In this document: piece after piece, positions 53,707 through 63,039 of the stretch
How the letters are laid out: the number at the start of each line of letters is the position of its first letter
Position numbering within the stretch: position 1 is the first letter of the stretch
From: an uncultured Bacteroidales bacterium
GTDB taxonomy: Bacteria; Bacteroidota; Bacteroidia; Bacteroidales; ML635J-15
Direction: 5' to 3'
Length of the DNA: 64,000 nucleotides
Assembly (NCBI GenBank): GCA_937982115.1
Contig: CALJNE010000031.1
Coordinates: forward strand, 1 to 64,000
Notes under the pieces: generated by a model
Databases searched by the model: none
The model's input: the letters and a program-made list of their open reading frames with translations, nothing else
Told to the model about the DNA's origin: nothing
Position numbers and translations under genes: made by a program

Positions 53707-56700
53707 TTGATTGAGGAAATAATCAAAAATATAAAATTTGAAAAGGCTTATTTTGTTATAGGTATTGACGGACCGACAGCTTCGGGAAAAACCTGTTTGG
53801 CAAAAAATATCTGTAAAAAACTTTCAGGTTTAGAAATTCCATGCTTCATTTATCAAATGGATTGGACTCTAATCGAAAGGACTAAGCGAGAAAAAGAATT
53901 CTATATTTTCAAAACTCATGAATCGGAATTTCCTTATGAATCCAATCTCCACATGAACCTTGAAAAAGCAGCGGAGTTTTTGAATAAGCTTTCACAAAAT
54001 TTCATTCCTGGTAATATTATTAAACTCGAAAATTTATACAGCCGTAATGATAATGGAAGATGTACCGGAAAGGAAACTTTTGAGCTAAAACAAAATATGG
54101 TGATAATAGTCGAAGGACATTATACTCACCATCCCGAAATTCACAATCACATTGACCTTAACATTCTTTTATATGCTGACGACGAAGAACTCATAAAAAG
54201 AAAAATCTCCCGCAGCAATTCATACCGCAATCCACAAGATGTTAGAGATTATTATTATTTAATTGATAAACCATCATTTTCACATTACTTAAAAGAAAAT
54301 TTATCCCGAATTGATTTTATAATCAATAACAATGATTATTTAAATCCTTTTCAAATCAAAAAGTCTGAATTATTTCACATACTTCAAAAACCCGATTTTT
54401 ATGTTGAAAATCCTGTAAAAGATTACTTTTCATTATCTGAGTTAAGAGATAAACAAGCGGAAGAAATCTTGGAAGAAATTTTTAATGCAATTCTTGACTT
54501 CGACAATGAAGCTGCTTATATGTGGGGAATTGCCGAAGAAATCAGAAAAAAAAGTTTTTATGAATTACTCAAAGAGAAACTAACAGGAATTGATTGCAAA
54601 ATAGTTTATAAAAATTTTAAAAATCTATATTATTCTGATATTCAATACAGCTATTCAATTGAAGTTAAAAACTATATTCACTTTAACTTAATTGCCGATA
54701 ACAAAAGTATTCTAGTTTGCGTAAAATCAAATTTTACTACTGAGCAATACATTGCTTACAGAACATTTGCTGAAAAATCAGTTAAAAGACGTGTTAAATT
54801 CACAAAAAAAGGTTTCAATCCATCAACACAACCAATACTAATTGCACCAACCGATTTTTATTCTAAAGCTTATAATTTTACGAATATACTCATTAATAAC
54901 AACAAAAATCCAATTTATTACATAAATCATCTGCAGGAAAGACCTTGCTGCATTTTATATAAAACATTCAACAGCGAGGAAGAAGCCTTTTTGATTAGAT
55001 TTTTCACGAAAAATTTTAATGTTAAGTATTCAAGGCAATACCTATTAATATATAATTCAGACTTTGACTTTAAAATATTACCAAATCAAAATTTTCACAA
55101 AATCTTCAAACCCGCGAAAGAGTTTGAATCTTCAAGTTACAATATTCCGGAAGATTTTTGCGGTTTAAAATTTAAAGACGGAGTTTACACAGGCATTTTG
55201 TGCGACAAAGAAAATTTTGCAGAAGAATTTCAGAAAACAAATACACACACAAAAAAAATATTACTTGAATATTTCCTGAGACTATACGGAGAAATTGAAA
55301 TTTTTGAAAATATAAATTTGAAAAAATTACTAAGTTTTCTACCCTCCTATTTCTCAGACCTTTATCTTGCATTGAATTTTGTGAATAATTCCGCAATAAG
55401 TTTTCTTAGTCTTTATGATTTTACTGAACATATTGACTCTAAAACATATTTAAAATTTGCCTCCCACAAAAAAATTCCGATTGGACTTCAAGTAAGTCGA
55501 AATGCACTTGATAAAAACTTAGGCTACTTAAAATTAGACGACCCTTCGAAATTTGCGGAAAGTTTATTTAATACCGTTTTATCGCATTTGCAAACTGATG
55601 AAATAAATTCAAAATTACTCTGGAATATCGGAATTGACCACATAAAACATTTTGATAATGAAACTGTTTTCAGTGAAAACGATTTTATTACGGAAATCAC
55701 TAAAAATGGATTGATTACATCTGTTTGCATTGATTTTGAACATCTGTTGAATACAAACCTTAATAATATCACTGAATATATTCTGAATTGTTTAAATAAA
55801 TTAACTTATCCGGCAGATATTGAAATTACCGGAGGAGAGAACTGTAATTTAACTCCTGAACAATGGGCGTATATTTTAAAAGAAATCCAAAAATCCGAAC
55901 CATATAAAAACCCATTATATTTGCTTGGTCCTGCATTGGGAACAAAACATCACAGTCCAGGAGAAAATTCCGAATTTCAAAAGTCGAAAGAAATTGCAGA
56001 AATATGCTCAATCAACAACTTTGCCGGAAATGTTCTGCACGGGACATCTTATACTAATGATAATGACATTAGAGAATTTGTAAAAAATAATTGCATAAGA
56101 ATAAATTTTGCCGGAAAATATCTGAATGTTTTTACAGAAAATCTTCCCTATGAGCTAAAATCTAATTTCGGTAATAATCAGGACGAAAGAAAAAAAGCGT
56201 TTGCAACAAAAAGGGAAATCCTTTCAAGACTCAATAAAGATGAAAAAGAAAAAATAGAGATAGAACTCCAAAATCTCCTCGAAAAACACCGTAATATTAT
56301 AAATACACATCAGTTAAGTGAGTTTGATTATGAATTTTTCTACAATCCGGTGTGTGATTTACCTCAGTGGTTAATTACACATATTGTTGAAAAATGCTTT
56401 CCACAAGTTGAATACAAGCAAAAATCAAATAATAAAGCATTACTTTTAGCTTCGATGATAGAGGTCCCGGACGATGACTTTATCAACGGATTAGCTAAAA
56501 GAGTATACAACAGCGGCATAAGGAATTTTCACATTGATGTTTCCTCAGAAGATTTTACTGGAAGAAATATTTGTGCTCAAAACAAATTTCAATTCTTGCA
56601 AAACTTTGATGATATAAATATTCACGTTCACATAATGGCTTTTAATCCGCATTTATCCAGTAAAGATGATTCTTCTTTGATTCAAAAATATTTATCTCCA

Positions 56701-57132
56701 AAAACTAAAGTCATTTATATTTATCGAGAAAGTTTTGATGATGAAATAGATTTTATCAAAGCATTAAATATCATAAGGTCGGCTGATGTTTTGCCGGGAA
56801 TTGTTATTGAAAACTCAAAAAAAATTACTGATTATATTCTTAATACTTTAAAAACATTAAATATAAACAATGTATTGTTGATGGCTGTTCCTGCAGGAAA
56901 AGGAGGACAAAAATTCAATCCCGTTATTTTTGAAAAAATATCACAGCTAAAGATTTTTGCAAATCAAGAACAATTTTCAATTAAAATAGAAATTGACGGT
57001 GGTATAAATCCGGAGAATGCAAAAATATGTTCAGGTTTAGGAGCAGACTACATTTCCGGATGGTCTGTTTTTATTGCCGAAGGACTCGATAAACTTGAAG
57101 ATAGAATTAAATTTTTGCTAAATGAAATTTAA
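53707..57132 (+). CDS. Kinase-aldolase-epimerase fusion enzyme
   Basis: The 1141-residue protein joins three recognisable enzyme folds. Residues 1 to about 225 are a uridine-kinase/phosphoribulokinase-like P-loop domain (Walker A GPTASGKT, 22-29; VIIVEGHYTHHP). Residues about 230-560 are not recognised. Residues about 580-880 look like a class II aldolase with zinc and catalytic residues kept: Asp644-His645 in GIDHIKH, His748 in ALGTKHHSPGE and His778 in VLHGTSYTN. Residues about 915-1141 resemble ribulose-phosphate 3-epimerase: His942 and Asp944 in FHIDV, His975 in VHIMAFNP, VPAGKGGQKFNP, and Asp1097 in EIDGGINPENA. An in-frame stop at 53701 leaves TTG at 53707 as the start. It overlaps the nucleotidyltransferase gene by 11 bases. 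Probably multistep sugar-phosphate synthesis; substrates unknown. Confidence 0.85.
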   Translation: MIEEIIKNIKFEKAYFVIGIDGPTASGKTCLAKNICKKLSGLEIPCFIYQMDWTLIERTKREKEFYIFKTHESEFPYESNLHMNLEKAAEFLNKLSQNFIPGNIIKLENLYSRNDNGRCTGKETFELKQNMVIIVEGHYTHHPEIHNHIDLNILLYADDEELIKRKISRSNSYRNPQDVRDYYYLIDKPSFSHYLKENLSRIDFIINNNDYLNPFQIKKSELFHILQKPDFYVENPVKDYFSLSELRDKQAEEILEEIFNAILDFDNEAAYMWGIAEEIRKKSFYELLKEKLTGIDCKIVYKNFKNLYYSDIQYSYSIEVKNYIHFNLIADNKSILVCVKSNFTTEQYIAYRTFAEKSVKRRVKFTKKGFNPSTQPILIAPTDFYSKAYNFTNILINNNKNPIYYINHLQERPCCILYKTFNSEEEAFLIRFFTKNFNVKYSRQYLLIYNSDFDFKILPNQNFHKIFKPAKEFESSSYNIPEDFCGLKFKDGVYTGILCDKENFAEEFQKTNTHTKKILLEYFLRLYGEIEIFENINLKKLLSFLPSYFSDLYLALNFVNNSAISFLSLYDFTEHIDSKTYLKFASHKKIPIGLQVSRNALDKNLGYLKLDDPSKFAESLFNTVLSHLQTDEINSKLLWNIGIDHIKHFDNETVFSENDFITEITKNGLITSVCIDFEHLLNTNLNNITEYILNCLNKLTYPADIEITGGENCNLTPEQWAYILKEIQKSEPYKNPLYLLGPALGTKHHSPGENSEFQKSKEIAEICSINNFAGNVLHGTSYTNDNDIREFVKNNCIRINFAGKYLNVFTENLPYELKSNFGNNQDERKKAFATKREILSRLNKDEKEKIEIELQNLLEKHRNIINTHQLSEFDYEFFYNPVCDLPQWLITHIVEKCFPQVEYKQKSNNKALLLASMIEVPDDDFINGLAKRVYNSGIRNFHIDVSSEDFTGRNICAQNKFQFLQNFDDINIHVHIMAFNPHLSSKDDSSLIQKYLSPKTKVIYIYRESFDDEIDFIKALNIIRSADVLPGIVIENSKKITDYILNTLKTLNINNVLLMAVPAGKGGQKFNPVIFEKISQLKIFANQEQFSIKIEIDGGINPENAKICSGLGADYISGWSVFIAEGLDKLEDRIKFLLNEI

Positions 57133-58588
57133 TCTTATTATACCGTCAGCAGGTAAGGGCAAAAGATTTTTAAACGCCGGATATAATGTCCATAAGGCAT
57201 TTATTGAGATTTTGAACAAAAAAATGATAAATCACGTAATTGATAAGTTTGAAAATAAAACAAATGTTTATGTAATCTGCTCAGAGTCTGAATTTTATAA
57301 TTATAAAAATGAGTTGAATACCAATATCAATATTATACCAATCAAAGAACACTTTTTAGGGCCAGCCTGGTCAATTCATTCAATAAAAGACTTCATAAAA
57401 CCAGACGAAGCTTATTTTGTCGCATACAACGATATTGTCTGGGATTGGAACTTTGAAAATTTGATAGATTTTATTCATTTTGAAAATCCCGATGGTATAA
57501 TTTTTACACACTCTGGATTTCATCCTCACTTATATAAAAATAATTTCTCAGCATTTTGTAAATGTTCAGATAATAAAGTAGTTGAAATTCGAGAAAAGCA
57601 AAGTTTTACCTCTGATTGGATGAATGAAGATTTAAGCATTGGAGTTTTCTATTTTAAAACAGGAGAAATTTTAAATAATTCCATAAATCACATTATAAAG
57701 CACGAGATAAAGGCTGCGGAAGAATTTTTTCCCAGTGTCGCATTCAATAAATTAATTTCCGATAATCTTAAAGTACTGAAATATCCTGTAAAGAATTTTA
57801 TACATTGTGGAATACCGGAACAATTTGAAGACACAATAAGATGGCAGAAAATTTTTCGGACTGAAAACCGGAATAATTCACTGACAACTTGTTTAATGAT
57901 GTGCGGAAAAGGAGAAAGAATGAAAGAATTATTCAACGAAAACAAGTCTTTCATTGAAATTGACAAAATGCCACTTTATAAGTTCGTATTAAAAAAATAC
58001 AATTCAGATAAATCTTGTTGTATTGTTAATAATAATACAATAAAACATTTAGATAAAAACATAAATTTTTACAATATCGGAGAAGAAACATCTTCACAAA
58101 CCGAAAGCATAAAAAAAGCAGTGAACTATCTGAAAAAACTGCAAAATACGATTTTAAGCTCTAATGATTGCTATGCTCTATTTGATATTAATAAATTATT
58201 ATCTGTGTCAAAAAATGCAGACATTGTAATTTTTGGTTTTATTCCGAGTCTGTTGCAATCAAAGCAAGAAAATGCCCATACATCATTCACTATAGATAAT
58301 GACGAAAATGTGAGAGAAATACATTTCAAAAAGTTTGTACAGAATACTTATGGTTTTGGCGGGATGGTATTTTTCAGAGACGGGAAAATTTTTGGAAACA
58401 TATTAAATATTGATACCAGGACATCACCAAGCCTCGACCATTTTGTTGAATATTTGATTGAAAATAAATATATAGTAAAATATATTTTATGTGATTATTA
58501 TGTACATTTAGGGACTCCAGAAGAATTTAAAGAATATTTATATTGGAAAGATTTTTTTAACTCAACAAAAAAAGGCTGTCAAAATTGA
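57122..58588 (+). CDS. Tandem double nucleotidyltransferase
   Basis: The 488-residue protein holds two sugar-nucleotidyltransferase-like domains in a row. The first (1 to about 240) starts with IIPSAGKGKRFLNAGYNVHK, the G-x-G-x-R-F nucleotide loop with its following Lys, and has a VAYNDIVWDW metal-site strand. The second (about 253-485) starts CLMMCGKGERMKELFNENK and is more diverged; its metal-site region reads DCYALFDIN. Each domain ends with a similar segment (HCGIPEQFEDTIRWQKIF and HLGTPEEFKEYLYWKDFF), so the protein arose by internal duplication. Such enzymes activate sugar or alcohol phosphates with NTP. The gene overlaps the fusion enzyme by 11 bases, so its substrate is probably that enzyme's product. 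The stop lies inside the terminator stem. Confidence 0.85.
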   Translation: MKFNLIIPSAGKGKRFLNAGYNVHKAFIEILNKKMINHVIDKFENKTNVYVICSESEFYNYKNELNTNINIIPIKEHFLGPAWSIHSIKDFIKPDEAYFVAYNDIVWDWNFENLIDFIHFENPDGIIFTHSGFHPHLYKNNFSAFCKCSDNKVVEIREKQSFTSDWMNEDLSIGVFYFKTGEILNNSINHIIKHEIKAAEEFFPSVAFNKLISDNLKVLKYPVKNFIHCGIPEQFEDTIRWQKIFRTENRNNSLTTCLMMCGKGERMKELFNENKSFIEIDKMPLYKFVLKKYNSDKSCCIVNNNTIKHLDKNINFYNIGEETSSQTESIKKAVNYLKKLQNTILSSNDCYALFDINKLLSVSKNADIVIFGFIPSLLQSKQENAHTSFTIDNDENVREIHFKKFVQNTYGFGGMVFFRDGKIFGNILNIDTRTSPSLDHFVEYLIENKYIVKYILCDYYVHLGTPEEFKEYLYWKDFFNSTKKGCQN

Positions 58589-58600
58589 CAGCCTTTTTAT
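58567..58600. terminator. Bidirectional terminator between convergent genes
   Basis: GGCTGTCAA (58574-58582) and TTGACAGCC (58585-58593) form a perfect stem flanked by an A-run on the left and a T-run on the right. It serves the nucleotidyltransferase gene on the plus strand and the 58617 gene on the minus strand. The TGA of the plus-strand gene (58586-58588) is within the stem. Confidence 0.92.
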
Positions 58601-58616
58601 TTTTATTTTTTACAAA

Positions 58617-61600
58617 TTATTCTTTAACAAATTTAATAATTGCATATTGGTCATCTTTTATAACTTTAACAAAATACATACCTGCAGATAATTTGCTGAT
58701 GTTAATAGAAACATTTTCAGAGTCGTAGGTATTATCAATAATAACTTTACCGGAAATCTCCATAACAGTTACTCTGTCAATACCATCAGGTAAGTTAACA
58801 TTAATAATATCCGAAGCAGGATTTGGATAAACTGATAATTTTTCAGCAAAATTATCCTGAACAGAGCTAACCACCACAACGTCGCTTTCACGACGGTAAT
58901 TCAAGGTATAAGCACCATAAGAATAATGCATTACACCAATTATGTTATAAACAGCATTTAATTGTTCATCGAAACTGAAAGCCCCATTATCTTTACATAA
59001 TAAATCTCCGCTGCCATCGTTTACTCTCCACTGACCATAAGCCATATTAGCTTCGATACAAGTAGCATTTTCAACTTTTACAAGACAAGCTTCATATTTT
59101 TCAGCACTTACTTCACCTGTTGGAACAAGCACTGGAGCAGCAACAATACCATCTGGAGCAACAACCGAAAAATAAGTAATATCTTTGATTTCGGTCATTC
59201 CAAAGTTTTCGTTAACTTTACCTGCAATTACAACAGAATCACCAATAGCAGGAGAATTAGTTAAATCATAAACATAAATACTCTTCCATTCACCTCCGCC
59301 TTGTTGAACATAATAACCTTTATGATAAGGAGTTCCGTTGAAATTTGCAGATACAACACCACGAATCCAAACATTTTGTCCGTTTAATGGAGAATTACCA
59401 TTTGTATTTGTAGTATATTGAATATCGTATATATCAGTATATGTTGGACCTGATAAATCAACAGTAAAATTAAGAATTACAAGAACAGGATTAGCAAGAG
59501 GATTATTAGACATATCAACAAGTTCCAATCTCAGCGAATGAGGACCTGCAGTGAGACCGGTTAATAAAATCGGACTGGCAGTAACATAAGAAGTTTCACC
59601 ACCATCAAGCGACCAGGCAACTTTACCGTCGGTTCCTAAGGTGAAATTAGTTACAGTAAATTCAACATTCAAATTGTCAACATAAACGGTGGAATTGTTA
59701 GCAGGAGAATTAACTGTTAACATTGGAGAAGTAGAAGGTCCGTTATTAACAATATCATCAGCACTTCTCGGTAAAATTTTCCATTCGCTGTAGGAATAAT
59801 ACAATATACCTGTAACAGTGTAAGAATTATTTGCAGTAGGAGTTGGATAAGAATAAAGAACATCGTCAACAAGAATTTCGCCACTGCCATCGTTTAAAAC
59901 AAACATTCCATAACCTGCATTTGGATTAGTGCAAACACCTGTTACTCTTACAAGAGTACTTTCGTGTTGTTCCTGACCAACAGAACCGGTTTGTAAAACT
60001 GTAGGATTAGCAACAGGATTACCGGAACTCAATATTTCTAATGAATAAACAGGACTAATTTCAGTTAGATTGAAATACTCAACAACTTTACCATTAACTA
60101 TTACAGAATCTCCAATTTGCGGTCCTGGAGTTACAGTATAATACACATAAATACCATTCCAAGGTCCGTAACCATCTTGCAACCAGAATTTATCGCCGTA
60201 AACAGCTGAAACAACACCACGAGTTGTAACAATTTGATTTACTAAAGGAGAATTTCCGTTTGGATCTTCAGTATATTGAATTTCATAAATTGTTGTTATT
60301 GTTGGCAAGGCAATTGTAAAACTTACAGAAGCAGTAACATCCGGATTAAGTGGTTGATCAGACATATCAACAAGCTGAAGAGTTACTGTGTAGTTACCTT
60401 CTGCCAATCCTGTTAAAGAAATTGGTGAACTTGTAGTAAACTGAGCTGCATCACCATTTACCTGATATTTAACTTTTCCGTCGGTACCGAGATTAAAATT
60501 GACAACATTAAACACAATGTTAACATCTTGAGAACTTAATGTAGAACCATTAGCAGGTGCTGTAATTGATATAAAAGGATCTGTTCCTAAGTATCCTGTC
60601 CATGAAATATCATCAATAGTAACTTGACGATTTGTTTCAGTAGTGCTAACAGGTTTTATCATCATAACAAAATCACCGGGAATATTGATATCCTGAACGG
60701 AGAAAGTATAAATAGTTTCATCAGCACCTGTGAATGCACCAAATTCCTGAGAGGTAGCAATAAGATTTCCATTAATATATAATTCCAATTGACGAGGAGT
60801 AGATCCTGTAAATGCTTTACGCATTTTTAGTTGAAAACTGCCAATACCTCCTGAAATTGGAGCTGATTGCAATTTACTGTCGCTACCTCTACGTAACATC
60901 AAACCTTTACCGTTGATTGGATAATCGCCCTCATTTCTTGAATGAAAGTAATTCCAAACAATGTCATTATTTCCGACAAAACTTCCATCGGCATAAGAAG
61001 CAGTTGCATTGCAGTTATCAAATGTTTCCATACCTCCCGGAGCAGGCTCAACACAAGTAAATGTTACAGAGGCACTAACATCAGGAGTAAGAGGATTATT
61101 TGACATATTTACCAATTGAAGTTCAACAGTATGTGAGGCGTAAGAAAGTCCTGTTAATAAAATAGGATTGTTAATTAAATGATACTCTGCCGCACCGCCG
61201 TCAACAGTGTATTTAATTTTTCCGTCAGTTCCTAAAATAAAGTTTGTAACAGCAAAATTAATAGCAACATCCTGCGAATATACATTAGCTCCGTTTGCAG
61301 GAGAAATTATGGTTAATTCGGGATCGGTACTCAGAACGACGAAGTTAACAATTCTTGTAACAACTACTGCCGGATCAAGAGCTTGATTACTCATATCAAC
61401 AAGCTGCATATTGATTGTGTTAGATCCTTCTACGAGTCCGGTAAGATTATAAGGAGAAGTTGTGGTATAAACAGGAGCCCCTCCGTTTAGAACAATTTCC
61501 AATTTACCATCTGTACCTAAATTAAAGTTTGTTGTAGAAAATACAATATTAACATTATCTTCATTTACTTCGAGATTATTTACGGGAGCAGAAACGTTTA

Positions 61601-62159
61601 ATGTTGGTGTTCCTCCTGATACAGGATACCAAGTAAAATTATCTACCATTATTCTTTCAGTAGTACCTGTATTTCTGATTCTAATTTGCAAATCTACTGC
61701 GGCACTATTTATTGATGCAGAATAAGTGTACCAATCGCTTGTTTGCAATAATGTTCCATCAATGGATGGCAAAGCAGTCCAATCTGTTCCGTTTTCGGAA
61801 TATTCCACAACGAAATTCGGCATAGGGTCACCATCCCAACGACGAACTTTAAATTCAAAATTAGAAACTCCACCTGCTGCTATTTGAATGGTTAAAGATG
61901 CATTTGCCACATTTCTGATTCTAAATGCATACTCTCCGAAAGTTTTTGGATAACCATCCTGATCGCCGGCAGTTTCTCTTAGAACATTGCTACCTTGAAA
62001 ATAAATTCCGGGACCTTGATAAGCATGTGTGCCATAAGCGGTAAAAGCAACACTTGGGTCTTTTACCCAATTTTCGACTGTTTCAAAGTCAACAGTTGTC
62101 TGAGAATAGCCTAAAATTCCGAGACAAACAAATGCAATTAAAAAATACAATTTTTTCAT
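58617..62159 (-). CDS. Modular T9SS cargo with Ig-like repeats and OB-like domains
   Basis: The product is about 1180 residues with signal peptide KKLYFLIAFVCLGILGYSQ; ATG 62159 is preferred to 62165. Modules in order: a jelly-roll domain (VDFETVENWVKDPSVAF); two Ig-like repeats; a second jelly-roll (METFDNCNATASYADGSF); a third Ig-like repeat; an OB-like domain (VVSAVYGDKFWLQDG, VNDGSGE-type end); a fourth Ig-like repeat; a second OB-like domain (VVSANFNGTPYHKGYYVQQG); and a type A sorting tail (LSVYPNPASDIINVNL, LSAGMYFVKVIKD). Every Ig repeat carries an N-F-x-L-G-T-D-G-K signature. The OB-like pair resembles domains in secreted nucleases of Bacteroidota, but no nuclease catalytic domain is present. 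Likely a surface-exposed binding protein. Confidence 0.88.
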   Translation of the reverse strand: MKKLYFLIAFVCLGILGYSQTTVDFETVENWVKDPSVAFTAYGTHAYQGPGIYFQGSNVLRETAGDQDGYPKTFGEYAFRIRNVANASLTIQIAAGGVSNFEFKVRRWDGDPMPNFVVEYSENGTDWTALPSIDGTLLQTSDWYTYSASINSAAVDLQIRIRNTGTTERIMVDNFTWYPVSGGTPTLNVSAPVNNLEVNEDNVNIVFSTTNFNLGTDGKLEIVLNGGAPVYTTTSPYNLTGLVEGSNTINMQLVDMSNQALDPAVVVTRIVNFVVLSTDPELTIISPANGANVYSQDVAINFAVTNFILGTDGKIKYTVDGGAAEYHLINNPILLTGLSYASHTVELQLVNMSNNPLTPDVSASVTFTCVEPAPGGMETFDNCNATASYADGSFVGNNDIVWNYFHSRNEGDYPINGKGLMLRRGSDSKLQSAPISGGIGSFQLKMRKAFTGSTPRQLELYINGNLIATSQEFGAFTGADETIYTFSVQDINIPGDFVMMIKPVSTTETNRQVTIDDISWTGYLGTDPFISITAPANGSTLSSQDVNIVFNVVNFNLGTDGKVKYQVNGDAAQFTTSSPISLTGLAEGNYTVTLQLVDMSDQPLNPDVTASVSFTIALPTITTIYEIQYTEDPNGNSPLVNQIVTTRGVVSAVYGDKFWLQDGYGPWNGIYVYYTVTPGPQIGDSVIVNGKVVEYFNLTEISPVYSLEILSSGNPVANPTVLQTGSVGQEQHESTLVRVTGVCTNPNAGYGMFVLNDGSGEILVDDVLYSYPTPTANNSYTVTGILYYSYSEWKILPRSADDIVNNGPSTSPMLTVNSPANNSTVYVDNLNVEFTVTNFTLGTDGKVAWSLDGGETSYVTASPILLTGLTAGPHSLRLELVDMSNNPLANPVLVILNFTVDLSGPTYTDIYDIQYTTNTNGNSPLNGQNVWIRGVVSANFNGTPYHKGYYVQQGGGEWKSIYVYDLTNSPAIGDSVVIAGKVNENFGMTEIKDITYFSVVAPDGIVAAPVLVPTGEVSAEKYEACLVKVENATCIEANMAYGQWRVNDGSGDLLCKDNGAFSFDEQLNAVYNIIGVMHYSYGAYTLNYRRESDVVVVSSVQDNFAEKLSVYPNPASDIINVNLPDGIDRVTVMEISGKVIIDNTYDSENVSINISKLSAGMYFVKVIKDDQYAIIKFVKE

Positions 62160-62276
62160 AAACATTTAATTTAATTTTTTTGTAAAAATACATCAATTTC
62201 TTTTAAGTTAACGTTAAAAAAACAAAAAAAATGATGAGGAAAATATTCTCAATTTTTGAATATTACAAATATATTA

Positions 62277-63038
62277 CTATTTTTCCATAATATCCGAATC
62301 AACAAGTATTCTGCCACAGTATTCACAAGGTATTATTTTGCGACTGGATTTAATATCAAGCTGTCGCTGCGGTGGAATTTTATTATAACAGCCACCGCAA
62401 GCATCTCTTTGAATTGGAACAACGGCTAATTTATTTCTTACATTATTCCTAATTCTATTATATGCATACAATAAGCGCTGTTCTATCAGAACTGAAACTT
62501 CTTCCCGTTGTGCCAATAATTTTTCTTCTTCAGCTTTTGTTTCGGCAATAATTGTTTCTAATTCTTCTTTTTTTGCTTGTAAATCCTTCTTCTTTTCTTC
62601 AAGCCTTTCGGCTGATTCTTTGAGCAGAATTTCTTTTTGTTCGATTTGAGCTTTGAAATCTTTTATCTTTTTATTGCATAACTCAATTTCGAGATTCTGG
62701 AATTCAATTTCTTTGGTCAGAGCATCATACTCACGGTTATTTCTAACATTGTTTTGTTGCTCGGTATATTTTTTAACTAATGTTTCCGCATTTTTTTTTG
62801 CAATTTCTCGAGTTTTAATTTGAGAATGCAGGCTTTCGATTTCTGCTTTTAATTTTTGTATTCTGGTTTCTAATCCGGCAACTTCATCTTCCAAATCACG
62901 CACCTCAAGAGGCAATTCTCCACGAAGAGTTTTAATTCTATCTATTTCTATATCAATCAATTGTAACTTATACAGAGTCTTTAATTTTTCTACTACACTC
63001 TGACTTACATTTTCAACTTTTTTATCTTTACCTGTCAT
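62277..63038 (-). CDS. Coiled-coil zinc-ribbon protein (C4-type, CdsZ-like)
   Basis: The 253-residue protein is a long coiled coil (about 25-195, highly charged, RIQKLKAEIESLHSQIKTRE) followed by a C-terminal zinc ribbon with four cysteines: CGGCYNKIPPQRQLDIK and IIPCEYCGRILV. This matches the C4-type zinc-ribbon family (zf-RING_7) that is widely paired with Nif3-like proteins. Its start lies one base after the Nif3-like stop, so they are co-transcribed. Function is poorly defined; nucleic-acid or ribosome-related roles have been proposed. Confidence 0.9.
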   Translation of the reverse strand: MTGKDKKVENVSQSVVEKLKTLYKLQLIDIEIDRIKTLRGELPLEVRDLEDEVAGLETRIQKLKAEIESLHSQIKTREIAKKNAETLVKKYTEQQNNVRNNREYDALTKEIEFQNLEIELCNKKIKDFKAQIEQKEILLKESAERLEEKKKDLQAKKEELETIIAETKAEEEKLLAQREEVSVLIEQRLLYAYNRIRNNVRNKLAVVPIQRDACGGCYNKIPPQRQLDIKSSRKIIPCEYCGRILVDSDIMEK

Positions 63039-63039
63039 C

